DNA of 64,000 nucleotides from Rhipicephalus microplus. Taxonomy: Eukaryota; Arthropoda; Arachnida; Ixodida; Ixodidae. The stretch lies in NCBI RefSeq assembly GCF_043290135.1, contig NC_134701.1:33631501-33695500 (forward strand). Reading direction: 5' to 3'. Position 1 is the stretch's first letter. The number at the start of each line of letters is the position of its first letter. The position numbers and the translations under genes are program-made. The notes below the pieces were generated by a model that saw only the letters and a list, made by a program, of their open reading frames with translations, did not search any database and had not been told where the DNA came from. Positions 8,997 through 22,193 of the stretch are shown here, piece by piece.

Positions 8997-11900
8997 GGGA
9001 GGGGTGTCGTTGGCGGAAGCAGCCAGGTTGTCGTCAAAACGTTCCCTTGTAGCTCAAGGTGCCCTGGCACATAGCAGACAACGAAATGATGTTTTGATGT
9101 GTACAGTGGACACAAAAGTGAGTAAAGTGACACCAGCACGGGGTTTCTGTGTTTATAGAAGTTTTAGGGGCTTTCACCACACTTAGAAAATTTGTGTATG
9201 TTACCACCTGCTGTAATTTCACCTGTTTGATGTGTGTAACGACCGTCAGTATTGCATAAAGCTCTCCAATAAATATGCTGACATCACAATGAAAAACGCT
9301 GGCCTCGCAAAAGCAATGGCCTACCACTGCATATGACACAGAAGTGTTGGACTTGAGGCATCGGTTAAGAACTCAGGGCATGTGTAATCCTGTTCTAGTT
9401 CTAGGAAGTATGTATGTATGTGTACAAGTGGTGCGTGTTTTGTGACTTCCACAAAACAGACATCACAGTTCATAGGCTGCCGCTGCCACGGTGGCAGATA
9501 CGCAGCAGAAGCCATCAAACTGTGTTCGAGAAGAGGCACACCTGTTTCTTCGGCCAGGCCCCTTACATGGAGCGAGTAGGGCTGCCTCAATGAAGGATGG
9601 TTCTCGAACAAGCCAGAGCAAGACAAATCAATAATTGTGAATTGAGAGTGGTGATGATTGTCTACCTTTACCTTCAGAAAGTACACAAAAGACAGGTAAC
9701 ATCTGTGTAGGTGCAGCAACCATTCATTCGAATTCTCGTACAGGCTCTCCACAGGCCTAGTTAGAAAAGCACCCGTAGAGAGGCGAATGCTTATATGGTG
9801 GACAAGGTTGAGAATCTGTAAGGCTGATAATACCCCAGACAGATAAATTATAGAACCATAATCTGGGTGCGTGCGTACAAGACGTTTATACAGATTTATA
9901 AGACATTTCCTGTCACCACCACATGTAGTGCGTGACAACTCTTTCAAAATGTTCATTCTTTTTAAGCGCGTGTCTTTTAAATACTTGATGTTTGGGATGA
10001 AGGCTACTTTATTGTCTAACATTAGTCCAAGAAACTTGTGCTTGGTTTTCACTCAGAGAGGTTGTTCATGCAGTTCAATGTCGGGGTCAGGATGGAGGCT
10101 CCTCTTTCGGCAGAAAAAGACGCAAGTGCTCTTTTGCGCATTGAGTATAAACCCATTCTCATCTGCCAATTGAGATGCCTTGGTCAACTCTAGTTGAACC
10201 CGACGTTGACACATTGAGTTTGTGCACGATTTGAAACCAATCTGCACATCATCGACATATATGCAGTAAAAGATATTACGTGGGAGTAACAGGTGCGAGA
10301 AATTCATCTTAACTATGAAAAGTGTGCAGCTCAATACACTTTCTTGTGGCACTCCTGTTTCTTGGACAAATATTTGAGATAAGGCAGGGTCAATTCGGAC
10401 ACGCAATGTATGGTTGGACAAGTAGCTTTCCATAATTGTCAGCATATACACCGCCTACCTAAATGTGACAGGTGTCGAAATATTCCAAAGCGCCATGTTG
10501 TGTCACATGCCTTTTTAATAATAAAGAGCACAGAAAGAAAAATTGCTTAAGAACAAAGGCGTCGCGAGTTTGTGCCTCGATACGGACAAGGTGGTCAGTA
10601 GTGGACTGAGGCTTTAGAAACCCACACTGGTATTGGTGAAGCAGGCCAATAATTTCAAGGAAGTGCATCAGGCACCTGCTATACCTTTTCTCAAAGACGT
10701 TGCAAAGACAGCTGGTTAACGCTATTGGTCTGTACTTGGAAAGTGAGGCCGGGACCTTGCCTTGTTTTAGAATTGGGATAACGATAGCTTCCTTCCAGGC
10801 TGAAGGTAGCTCGCCGGAAGGCCATATCGCATTATACAGGGACAGGAGAGCTTTTTGGGTTTCAGTGGGCAAATTTTTCATCATTTCACAGGCCACACGG
10901 TCCAGATTTGGGGTAGATTTATTGCAGCAGATAAGTGAGGCTTGTAGTTTAGTCAAAGAGAAAGGTTCATTGTATGGCTCCTGTTGTGTGGGTTTGCGCT
11001 TTATTCTCTGTTTTTCTATTCTGGTTTTGTATCGTTGGAACGCTTCACTATATTGTGATAAGCTCCACACCTGCTGTAAGTGCGCCCCGAGAAAGTTCGC
11101 CTGGTCTTCTAAGCTCTCCATTTGTGTGTTCACTAGAGGAAGTGTGTACTTGTCATCTTGCCACCTTACTAACCATGTTCCAGACTCTCGCCTCATCTGT
11201 GTATGAATTAATGCGTGATCAGAATTGATATAAACTATTTACTCTCACCTGTCGGCGCGTCCTCTTTTCTTGCGACATGATGTTCTTAATATTTATAAGA
11301 TTCTCGGCGGTAGGCGAGTCTCTAAGCAAATTGCATGCCTTATTTTGTTCTTTGCGCACATTACAGCACATATTATTCCACCACGGGACTCGTCGTTTTC
11401 CTGACGGTCCACATGTTTGTAGTATACATTTCGTTGCGGCATCAATCAAAAAGACTGTCAGGTATCTCACAGTGCCTTGTAGGTTTAACACCCTTATTTT
11501 AGTCCAAGTTAACAGAGTCATTATTTGAAACTGGTCCCAATGATCTTTGTCGTTTAGCCATTTGGGAACCTGCGGAGGACAAATATTCGACAATGATGTG
11601 CTGAGAACAGTACGAAAGTGGTCACTGCCGTATGAATTATTGATCACTTCCCATTTAAATATACGTAGGAGTGATGGAGATGTTATGCTGATGTCTACTG
11701 ATGAGTTGGTAGTTATGACATTAGTGTAATATGTTGGCTTTTTGTGATTCAGAAGGCACGAGCTGGAAGAAAAAAGAACTGTTCAATCAGGCGACCTCGC
11801 GCATCGCAGCGAGTGTCGCCCCATAAGTTGTTATGCGCATGTAAGTCCCCTAGGACAACATGGTGTTCTGGGAGTTTATCTATGAAGGACTGGAATTCCT

Positions 11901-12200
11901 GTTTATTGAGAGTGTGATGCGGGAGTATGTAAATAGAGCAAGTTGTGGTCAGTTTGCTGAAGGGGAAAGCTCGAACGGCCATTGCCTAAAGAGGTGTCTG
12001 AAGCTGTATATGGAATTCACAAGCTGTTTCTTGATCAACTATGATGGCAACACCGCCAGATCATTTGACAGCATCATCCCGATCTTTACGAAAAACACTG
12101 TAACTGTGAAGAAAGTTTGTGTGCTTGGATTTCAGGTGTGTTTTTTGCACACACAGCACTTTTGGTTTATAGTTGTGTAGAAGTTCTTCGACATTTTTTA
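8997..12200 (-). pseudogene. Jockey/I-type LINE ORF2 (endonuclease, RT, RNase H), broken
   Basis: ORF2 of a non-LTR retrotransposon. The endonuclease part is near 11560-12200: CVQKTHLK, then HHVVLGDLHAHNNLWG, then TRCDARGRLIEQ, which is the APE-type catalytic region. Reverse transcriptase spans 9321-11196, with WKEAIVIPILKQGKVP, YRPIALTSCLCNVFEK, QYQCGFLKPQSTTDHL and, in the next frame, IYVDDVQIGF. An RNase H-like tail is at 9034-9339 (FIGELYAILTVV, NFLSVVKAP), followed by VPGHLELQGN-like residues. Its presence points to the I/Loner/R1 side of the Jockey superfamily. The frame is broken at several points, and a CR1-like 3' end is inserted just past 12200. The 3' end of the LINE stops at the BEL junction. 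Confidence 0.8.
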
Positions 12201-12202
12201 AC

Positions 12203-12795
12203 TGAATTTGAATTGAACTTTATTGGTCACAGTTTTTACAAAAAAATTTGCATACACTACGTGGACTTTAGCCATAGGCCAGTTCGGGTCCAAAAACAAA
12301 AGATTTTATAAAGGCACTTCGGAAAAGTGTAACCAAAAAGTTATACAATTTCAATAAAGAATTAGCTAACGTTTTTACAATGTATTGTAATAAAAATAGG
12401 TAAAAAAACATTACATCTGCATGAAATAACCGCACTGAACCGTTACAATGCACGAGAGAACGAAAACAGAATAAACACCTACTTCAATATTGAAATCAAG
12501 ACAGTCATCAGACTAATTAAAACAGGACAATAATAAATCAGTACATTCTTCTAAATAGTGTTTTTCTAGTGCCTTAGTGAAATTTGAACACATTTTTATT
12601 CCAAAGAAATAACAATCCAGATTTTAGCATTAACAAACTGTAAAAGCCGTTAACCATATACGATGTTAGTTCGTGGAATATTAGATTTACCAAAGGTTAG
12701 TTGTCTAGTAGAACGAGAATATCGTCGCAGATTTTCAGCGGACCTCAGATGTTCCACTCCAGTATTTGTGTTAGTTTATTGTTGTGCAGTGCTGA
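12203..12795 (-). mobile_element. CR1-like LINE 3' end inserted between ORF1 and ORF2
   Basis: An A/T-rich 3' UTR ends, on the minus strand, in CAATAAAGTTCAATTCAAATT (12203-12223), a typical LINE tail with a polyadenylation signal. Upstream the frame gives RSAENLRRYSRSTRQLTFG followed by PRTN, which resembles the C-terminal end of CR1-group reverse transcriptases. It interrupts the minus-strand Jockey/I LINE between the endonuclease start and the end of ORF1. The right boundary near 12795 is approximate. Confidence 0.55.
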
Positions 12796-12799
12796 GTGT

Positions 12800-14108
12800 A
12801 AAAAAGTGTTGGCTTAGGTTGCAGGGCCTTTTGGGGGCCCTGTAATTTGGGGGTTTTCTTTCTGGGGGTACTCTAAAAAGTTGTGCCTATCCTTAGGTGC
12901 TTGAGGCGCTTGAGGAGAGGTAACTGTATCCATCAGCTCCTGCGAGGTAGCAGATGGTGCCTGATTAGCAGGCACGTTCACAGAAATTTCGGACCCTACT
13001 GCGGGTGTAGTTGTTCGGGGTCCGGCAGACTTTGGAAACTGCATGCTGAACTTGTTTAGAAGAAGGCGGAGCAGCACAGGCTAATCCCGCGTTGGGTGCA
13101 GGCGGCGCGACCATGGTGACACTTTGTGTGACATTTGCGGGGCAGAAAATTGTGATGCGGTGCCCTGGCGCACCACATCTGCAATGGAAAGAGAGTGCTT
13201 GTTGTGGAGAGAAAAGCACTGGCACACCTCTTGAAAAGCGAGATTGAACTTAACTTTAAACTCAACAATTTGTTTCCCTTTTCAAGATGGGCATGATCGC
13301 GAGTAAGCGAGACGGTCTCTTCCGCAGTTCGCACAGCGGGCTGCAGCAGTAAAATCGTCCGATGGGTGGTCGTTGGAGCTACAGTTTGCGCAAGTAGCGC
13401 GCCCTCTGCAGCTTTGTGACCCATGTCCTAAGCTCTCAAATTTGAAACACGTAAAAGGATTTGGTATGTAGTGCCTGACACGAAGCTTGCAGTACCCGGT
13501 CTCAATTGAATCGGGTAAGGCACTGGTACCGATGGTGATAATTTTATGTTTTGTTGCTGTTTCTTTTTTGTTTCGTCGTATCACTATTTTTTCGACCTTC
13601 ACTACATTCTGGTCTTGCCAGCCTTCCAATAGTTGACTCTCTGATAATCCAAGAAGGTCGTCATCAGAAATGACACCAGGAACTGTGTTCAAGTACCTGT
13701 GGGTGCCTATGAAAACTGAGACATCCCCAAATGCTACCAGCTTAGATAGGTTGTCGTAATGGAGCTTGTCGCGAACCTCCAAAAGAAGGTCACCGCTTCC
13801 CAACTTGGTAACACGATACCCAGGGCCAAATGCTTCAGTGAATGTTTTTGAGACAAGAAAAGGCGAGATTGCTCGGACTGTTTTGTTTTCGTTCTGACTA
13901 TGTATGACATGGAACTTGGGGAAAGACTGCTCTGGTTTTGAGAAAAGGAACGGTTCTTCGGTGCGCCACCTCTCGGGCGGCGATCAGAGAGGGGTGAAAC
14001 AGTTGACCATACTTGTGTAAATTTCGGCGGTGAAGGTGGCCACCCACCACCAAGTCCAACAAGGGGAGCTACAAGGTTGAATAGTAAACACTCTAAGACG
14101 CCAATCAT
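12800..14108 (-). pseudogene. Jockey/I-type LINE ORF1 (Gag-like zinc-knuckle protein), broken
   Basis: ORF1 nucleic-acid-binding protein of the same LINE, upstream of ORF2. The frames at 13734-14108, 13282-13803 and 12814-13225 together cover an N-terminal region, a central RNA-binding-like region and a row of zinc knuckles. Three knuckles are recognisable at about 13290-13440 (CFKFESLGHGSQSC, CANCSSNDHPSDDF, CANCGRDRLAYSRSC), but each has lost a ligand (Cys to Phe, Cys to Phe, His to Leu). Frameshifts divide the rest. The start MIGVLECLLF at 14108 follows a 5' UTR-like stretch. The gene is a relic. Confidence 0.7.
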
Positions 14109-14475
14109 GCATCGTCGCCAGTTTCGAATATACCTACCGAAGTTTTGGCAACTACACAGGATTAAACTTCGCCTTCAGGAAATTCGGAAGTAAATAAAAA
14201 AGGGAAGATGACAGGACAGATAAAAAGTGAGAGATAAAGTAGAAGATGTAGGAAGAGAGAGATAGGAAAAGGTGACGCCGATTTCCCCTTGGTGGGTTAG
14301 CTCAGGGGTGCCGTCTATGTGAAGCCGGGACCAAAGGTTGTGTTGCCTCTGCCTAGGTGCCTTAAAGGTCGAGGCACCTAGTGTCACCACAACCCCCGGG
14401 ATTCTCTTTTCCCCGGACAAGGCTCAGCTCCGCATGGCTAGGCGTGGAAAGCAGTCGAACCCCCCCCCCCCCCCG
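14109..14475 (-). other. 5' UTR of the Jockey/I-type LINE
   Basis: On the minus strand this runs from a 16-nt poly-G tract (poly-C at 14461-14476 on the plus strand), through blocks rich in CCCGGGG and GGTGCCTCGACC, to the ORF1 start. It holds a pyrimidine-rich run (CTATCTCTCTCTTCC type) typical of LINE leaders. No coding potential. The assignment follows from position and strand only. Confidence 0.45.
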
Positions 14476-14659
14476 CCGCCGTTAGCTGTCGTCCATGGTG
14501 TCGCTCCACACTTAACGCCTGCATATGCAAACGCCCCTGTGAGGGCGCACTAGCTCTGCCTCAGACGTTGCCGCCTTCTTTTTAAAAGCTATTGCATCGC
14601 TTCATGGTGCACCGAGGCAAGGCCTCCCTGTCCACAATTCTCGACAAAATTCTAAAAAC

Positions 14660-14746
14660 TTGTGGCACAGCTCGTAGTACGACATCAGCTTACCAACTGC
14701 AAACTCGTGAGATCGAATCCCGGCTGCGGCAGCCGCATTTCTCCGC
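14660..14746 (+). mobile_element. Partial tRNA-derived SINE head
   Basis: A tRNA-like head with an A-box-like TGGCACAGCTCGTAG and a B-box-like GAGATCGAATCCCGG, then GCTGCGGCAGCCGCATTTC. It stops where the next SINE begins at about 14748. It is not a tRNA gene: no cloverleaf closes, and it continues into the SINE body. Confidence 0.5.
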
Positions 14747-14747
14747 C

Positions 14748-14981
14748 ATGGTGGTCTATTGGTTAAGGTACGTGGCTGCTGACCCGCAGGTCGCAGCATC
14801 CCGTCCCAGCTGCGGCTGCTGCATCTCCGATAGGAGCGAAAATGCCATAGACTTATGTGCCCTGATTTCGGTGTACCTTGAAGAACCCCGGGTGTTAAAA
14901 ATTTCTAGACCCTCCAGTACGACATCTCTCATATTCATATGGTGATTTTTGACGCTAAACCCTACATATCTATCTATCTAC
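14748..14981 (+). mobile_element. Ruka-type tick SINE, diverged but nearly full length
   Basis: The plus-oriented copy starts with GGTGGTCTATTGGTTAAGG (A-box region) and then GCTGCTGACCCGCAGGTCGC. The B box is eroded. The body (GAAGAACCCCGGGTGTT, then ATTCATATGGTG) corresponds to the copies at 7499 and 32579 read in reverse. It ends in a short ATCT repeat (14966-14981). A minus-strand frame across it is only a shadow. Confidence 0.7.
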
Positions 14982-15620
14982 TGCAAACAAATGGTCTGAC
15001 TGAGCATTTTCAAGGGACGTTTATAGACATATTATCCATGTACATAGGACCAAAACATGATAACTGCGAAAACTCTTGCCGTTAATAGCGTTTGCAGAAA
15101 ACATCGCTGTTCAACAAACCACCAGGAATTCACCTTTTTTTTCTCGTCTACGCTCGTGCACCGACATTTATTACCGAAGCCTCTTTCTTCAGTGTAACGT
15201 TGAAAAGCTCCTAAACTACTCCAAAACATTTCGTCTCCAGGCTGGCTGACACAAGACTACGTGCTCGGCTCAAAACGAAAGCCATTCAATAACACGATAA
15301 GCAACGCTATGACAGCATTCGTCGAGACATTACCTTATGATCTGGAGATGAACTACTACTTTAGTGGCCGGTTCGTACACCTGGTTGGTGTGAAAAGTTT
15401 CAGTCATGCTTCCTCTGACCTGTCGCTGTTTGTGAACGAACAACTCCTGTCAACTACCTTGTCACTCCCGTGGAGGGTTGCTCGGACCGTCGTTATCAAG
15501 CCTCCTAGATAGGCCACGTTTCACGTCTGAAACCCTCTGTTCGCCGTACCTAAGTCTCGGCAGGACCGGCCGCTAAAGTAAGCGCGGAACAAAGTGTGAG
15601 GAATATTTATTCGTTCGGTC
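14982..15620. other. Unassigned stretch
   Basis: No element or coding domain recognised. The frame at 15261-15512 has no family features I know. Confidence 0.4.
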
Positions 15621-16588
<968 letters not shown>

Positions 16589-16612
<24 letters not shown>

Positions 16613-16716
16613 GATATGCAGAGTTCTTGTCGTGGGGGTCTTGTTGTGTTGAACGGATATTGACGGATATCTGTTCAACACAACAAGACACTCACGACAT
16701 GAATTCTGCATATCAA
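16589..16716. repeat. Palindromic 5' end of PLE-B copy 1
   Basis: A 50-nt arm at 16611-16660 is complementary, with a few differences, to 16667-16716, with a 6-nt loop. The right arm is PLE-B sequence in normal orientation (STQQDTHDMNSAYQH frame), so the left arm is an inverted copy of the same sequence. A second small palindrome with 10-bp arms and a 4-nt loop lies at 16589-16612. Confidence 0.75.
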
Positions 16717-17131
16717 CATACACCAGGAGCCCCACACCCACCCAACATCACAGACGAGTTCCCGACGATCGGCGAAACTGTGACTCCCGCGAACCACAAG
16801 CACCCCCTCACCATCATCAACAGCGCACCACTACTAGGGGGGAAGTCTGCTGAAAAGCCAACACGCGTCCCTTCATTGCGGATGTCGATTGATTGATTGA
16901 TTTGTGGGGCTTAACGTCCCAAAACCACCATATGATTATGAGAGACGCTTGCGGATGTCGAGACCAAAAGCACTACACGACAGCACCAATACACCACTTT
17001 TCAAAGGGAAGCCTGCCGAGCTACGAAACTGCGTCCCCCCTATTGCTGACCTCGGAACTGCCTATGAACACGTTCGCCGGGAGCCCAACGCCGAAATCCT
17101 CCCTATAAAGACGAAGGCCTACCGGACATAA
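16664..17131 (+). pseudogene. PLE-B copy 1: tail of the SGNH-type ORF
   Basis: C-terminal linker of the upstream ORF of PLE-B. The catalytic-type domain is missing because the copy begins downstream of it. The frame gives NITDEFPTIGETVTPANHKH, then SAPLLGG, MSRPKALHDSTNTPL and SPTPKSS, each matched in PLE-B copy 2 at 46225-46722 minus. A 60-bp SINE piece interrupts it at 16889-16948. The sequence is low in complexity and rich in Pro, Thr and Ser, and I recognise no further domain. Its end, followed by about 200 nt with no clear frame before the RT-type ORF, repeats the order seen in copy 2. Confidence 0.6.
16889..16948 (-). mobile_element. Very short Ruka SINE insertion with target duplication
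   Basis: Only the 3'-terminal 60 bp of the SINE (the TTTGTGGGGCTTAACGTCCC end and the CACCATATGATTATGAGAGA block), flanked by a 13-bp direct repeat TTGCGGATGTCGA at 16876-16888 and 16949-16961. PLE-B copy 2 keeps the uninterrupted site (complement near 46449-46461), which shows the insertion directly. Confidence 0.85.
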
Positions 17132-17159
17132 CTATATCCTGCGCACCTCATCAGTGCCA

Positions 17160-19323
17160 TCCCCGCACCCTAAAAAAGATTGACTTCTGAAATGTAAGTG
17201 CAGCTCATCACTTTCCAGTTGCAGTGCCACTTTCCTTAAAGTACGAAAACTTGCTGACAAATGAATTAGACAATAAATGCATAAATCAACATTGCAAGCG
17301 TACCTTCGTGCTAGAATAGCCCCCAAGGATATGACACTCTCCCTCACATGAGCCGCTACAAACCTAGATGAACACGACCAAATAACAAAGAAAAATGTCC
17401 TCCTTGAGGCATCTCTTAAAATAACAGAAATCGCTCTTAATCACAGTGATAAGCTGGTAAAGAAACTGGTCGCTATGACTAACACCATTCTCCGCCACAA
17501 CACTTTAACAAATGAAGAAATCACCCGATTAACAAAATTTGAACAGAATAAATACCAAACCATCATGACCACAAAAATTCATAAACTCAAAAAAGAGCAT
17601 GTGCCCCACCCCGCGTTCCCTGATATAGTTCCTTATTACTACAACACTACCACCCAGGAAACCACTAACGGTAAAAACGAGCACTTCTAGGAACACACCC
17701 TGTGACACTGTCGTTAAAAACTTATCGGGCACGAGCTTGTCACCTGACGAAGAAAAACTGCTATCTAAACGACTAAGCTTTTGCCCGACCACAAAATTTT
17801 TCGAAGAATTTCACTTGCTCCGAGACTTCGTCAACTTCGCTTGAAGCTTAAGGTTGCGCGAATATTTATTGTACAGGCCTTCTAACGACAAAACAATTCA
17901 CTGTCGTAAAAATATTGATTGGACACCAAACAGTAATCAAGACATGTGCCTGGACCTTTATATCACCGCAGTACAGAAAGATATAGTACACGAATACCAC
18001 AGACAGAAAGGAAACCGAGAAAACTTGACAAAATCTGAAAAATAAGTATTAGAATTCTAGCATCTAAGACAGACATAACAATGAAACTCGCTGACAAAGG
18101 AGGAGCAATTGTAGTCCATAATACTACCGACTACTTACAAGAAGCATACCGCCAACTAGACCACTCAGGATTTTACGAACGCCTCCCAGGTGATCCAACA
18201 GACGCATAAAAACAGTATCGTATTAACAGAACTAAAGAAACTGTTGGATGCAGAAAAGATAACCAACACTGACCACAAACTGATGCGAGCAGCATACCCT
18301 CGTCCAGGTCGCTTCTAAATCCTCCCCAAAATTCATAAACCTGGTAAGCCAGGTCAACCAATCTTATCCGGCATCGGTACAATAAATGAATCCATATCAG
18401 GGTACGTGGACAAACTAATAAGCCACATTCCATGCACCCTCGCGTCGTATATAAAAAACACCACACATTTTCTCCGAGACATTGCAGGTCTGTGTGTGCC
18501 GAAAAACTCGTACTTGGTTACTCTTAATGTCTCTTCATTGTATACAAATATTCCTCACGATGACGGCATAGCTGCATTACAAAACATGTACACAAACCAT
18601 AGACACTCTAACACCCCAGATTTTTCTGCCATCGCAACTTTGACGAGGATGGTCCTCGAAATAAATTCATTCAAGTTTAACCAAGAGTATTTTCAACAAG
18701 TCGGCGGGACCGCTGTGGGCACCAAAATGGCACCTAATTATGCCAACATATATATAGGAAAGGTAGAATCGGAATTTCTTGAACAAAGTTTCTTGAAACC
18801 AACGTTATACAGAAAATACATAGACGACATCTTTCTTATTTGGACCCACAGCGAGAATGAACTTCTCAGCTTTATCGACACTTACAATGCTGTATATCCG
18901 AACATACACTTCAAACACACATACTCGCAAATAACCGTAAATTTTCTTGATTTTACCATAACGATAGAGAAAAAGAAGCTCTCTACAACCCTATATCGCC
19001 AACCAACGGATCGAGAACAATACCTCCATTACCAAAGCGATCACCCGCGCCACTGTAAAAACAGTATTCCACACACCCAGGCTCAGCGGTTTAAGCAAAT
19101 TCGCTCTAGAAATGCTGACTTTGAAACAAGCTCACAGAGGCTAAAACCTATGCTCGAGAAACAAAAATACCTCCCACATGTAATTGATGACGCTGTTCAA
19201 AAAGGGAGAAAACCAAAGCGTGAAGACTTACTTATGAAGCGACCACCGCAAGAAGACCCACCACAAACAAACCTCTGCTTGACTTACAGCACAATCTTCC
19301 CCAGTGTGAAAAACATCCTTTAA
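17160..19323 (+). pseudogene. PLE-B copy 1 reverse transcriptase, broken
   Basis: Penelope-type RT. The N-terminal part is in frames 17475-17690 and 17854-18045, with VQKDIVHEYHRQKGNRENL matching PLE-A VQKDIIRAYGKNRPFRNNI. The RT core is at 18406-19323, with LVTLNVSSLYTNIPHDDG (motif A region), GGTAVGTKMAPNYANIY (motif B), YRKYIDDIFLIW (motif C, YIDD) and VNFLDFTITI. In motif A the usual catalytic Asp is Asn (AAT). Stops or frameshifts lie around 17690, 18045 and 18190-18400. The ORF would continue through a Cys-bearing linker into the GIY-YIG domain downstream. It is dead as an enzyme, but a good marker of the family. Confidence 0.8.
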
Positions 19324-19930
19324 CGACATTACAACAATCTGGAAAAAAGTGAACGTCTGAAACGCGCATTCCCATCCGCTCCAGGTGTCGTTTACCGACG
19401 ACCACGTAACCTCAAAGACATACTTGTCCACTCTCAAATTAATACATCACCCTCCAATAATTCATGCCGACCTTTTTTAAAGCCACGATGTCATGTATTT
19501 AAGACTATGCGAGAAACATACGAATCAACCAGCACACAATCTAAATTTACGAATAACATACGAGGAAACCTAACATGCGATTCCTCTAATGTGGTATACC
19601 TACTCGAATGCAACGTGTGTAAAATGCAGTACATCGTAGAAACAGAAACACCATTTATGATTCGCTTCAATAATCACAGAGCCCATGCTAAATCACCACC
19701 AAGTCTACCTCTATCAAAACTTCTCAATCTCCTGAACCATTCATTCGACAAACTATTAGTAACGCCCTTAGAGACGGAATTTAAATCAAATCAAGAACGT
19801 GAACAACGATAGTCATACCTTATCTACCGATTTAACACCCTAGATAGAGGAATAAATGAGAATCCTGATACACTTGCAGCAATTAAAGCTTCAGAAAACA
19901 AAAACGGCAATTATGAAAATAGTAACTGAG
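19324..19930 (+). pseudogene. PLE-B copy 1 GIY-YIG endonuclease, broken
   Basis: Downstream of the RT stop at 19321-19323 the same protein continues in broken frames. There is an APGVVYRRPRNLKD block, a Cys-bearing linker, then at 19507-19812 CDSSNVVYLLECNVCKMQYI, FMIRFNNHRAHAKSPPSLPL and NQEREQR. These are the GIY-YIG core (VVYLLEC with QYIVET), the catalytic-type Arg (RFNNHR) and the Glu region. The YIG triad reads YIV, and a stop ends the frame at 19812 before FNTLDRGINENPDTL. In intact elements this domain nicks target DNA for target-primed reverse transcription. Confidence 0.75.
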
Positions 19931-20499
19931 TTAACGGCACTGCAGCTGCGAAGGGCAGAGGACAACTGAAAACAATGCCAAGCTTGACTACTCTTCCTAA
20001 GTACAGCTGTTGTCTGTTTTCTGTTTTTACTCTACTACCCAATCAATTGTGCCAAGCGTGACATGCCCAACAGCAACCCTGTACACAGCCGGGAAGTCTC
20101 TACTGCACGCCTGATCCCGAGGCGGGCAAGAAATTCGCATTGCGCCTGTTTGCCATCCTCTGCGGCAATACGCGGCACCTCTCTTTCTACGACAAAATGT
20201 CGACGGGCGCTGAGTAGTTAAAGGCTTAAACATCTTAAAAAGCTCTTTTTGTCCCACACCAAACCGCCAGAGCCAGGAGGCGCCGTCTGGTCGGCAAGAA
20301 TGGGTTAGTGAAAGGTGGTGGTAGTGGTTAGAAGATGAGAAAAGGCACCTAATTTCTGCAACCCGGTCGGGAGCATGGTGCAGTGCCTATTAGTGAAAGG
20401 AAGCATACACAGACCCAAAAGAGTGGAAAGGTGAAAAGGAGAAAGGGGAGAGAGATGGAGAAGGAAGTGGAAGGAAGAGTAGGAGGAGGCGCCCCGGGG

Positions 20500-21036
20500 G
20501 GGGGGGGGTGTCATGATTAAGAAGTCAGCACTAGAGATCTATCAATCTTTTAAGCAGGAAATAGCCAAGGAAAGGATCTATGATAATACTCAGGGTGGTT
20601 CTCTACTGTTTGAGGCCAGGACGGGAGTATTGCGATCAAAGACATATCGGGCCAAATACGAAGGGGTAGACACGGTATGCAGTGCGTGGAGAGAGGAAGA
20701 AGAAACTGCCGAACACTTGATAATGTTCTGTAAAGGGCTTCACCCTGTAGTTCAGGTTTATGGCGCAGAGTTTTCCAAAGCACTGGGGTTTAGGGACAGT
20801 GAGGGCAAAATGGCCTTTAAGCGGGTAGAATTAACTAGAAGGAGGTTATCTGATTGGTGGCTAAAGTGAAGGCACGAGTGAAAATTGAACCCTTCGCTGC
20901 AAAGTACGAATCCTCAACCTCACTATTTAAGGGAAAAAATTAAATCTAGTTTTTGGTTCTATAAGCATTACGGCTTGGTGGCGCTAGCCACCGCCCGATC
21001 TAAAGGGTACAGCCATATCCATCCATTCATCCATCC
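20500..21036 (+). mobile_element. LINE 3' fragment inside the PLE-B pLTR
   Basis: The frame at 20513-20869 gives GGSLLFEARTGVLRSKTYRA, then EEEETAEHLIMFC, the C-terminal zinc-knuckle-like end of a Jockey/I/R1-group LINE ORF2. The first Cys pair is broken (VCSAW, where C-x2-C is expected). A short 3' UTR and an (ATCC)n tail (about 21016-21036) follow. The tail is typical of a LINE 3' end, and the pLTR sequence resumes at CCTTATAC just after it. A poly-G run marks the left junction. Confidence 0.65.
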
Positions 21037-21148
21037 ACCTTATACTCTATCTTTTTTGCCTTCGTTTTTATTTTTTCCCTTTTTTTCTCTTTCTCTCTTC
21101 CCTCCGATTTCAGATTGTATAAAGCTAAACACCAACAAACTGTACCTT

Positions 21149-21195
21149 CAATCCTGATGAAGTCCAGACTCTAGGCCAAAACGTCGAAATAAACC
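21149..21195 (+). ncRNA. Hammerhead-like motif in PLE-B copy 1 (damaged)
   Basis: CTGATGA at 21154-21160, then a stem II of the GGCC type weakened to GTCC/GGCC, then AAAACGTC where GAAACGTC is expected. Copy 2 has the intact boxes at 47426-47463. Confidence 0.5.
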
Positions 21196-21261
21196 ACGTT
21201 GTGACCGCTCACGGAGGATCTACTTGACTTTATACAACGCTACGGCCACTCAACCACCATG

Positions 21262-22130
<869 letters not shown>

Positions 22131-22193
22131 AATGGTGGAGTCTGATGGGTTTCGACCACCCTGGAGCTTCGAAATCACATTTTACCATCCATT

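Larger units (their letters stand above)
19931..21245 (+). repeat. PLE-B copy 1 3' pseudo-LTR, interrupted
   Basis: Noncoding 3' part matching, in reverse, 42551-43420 of copy 2. It has one unit of the roughly 100-bp repeat (about 20150-20250), the purine-rich GGAAGTGGAAGGAAGAG block, and the hammerhead-like end (21149-21192). A LINE piece interrupts it at about 20500-21035. After the pLTR end, the sequence runs 30 bp further into the start of another SGNH-type ORF (21231-21262), then into the TA array. Confidence 0.7.

Noticed and set aside
20305..20514. Pro/Ser-rich frames in pLTRs (also 42566-42964 and 47585-47791)
   Set aside because: They are pyrimidine/purine-skewed parts of PLE-B pseudo-LTRs and change frame between copies.
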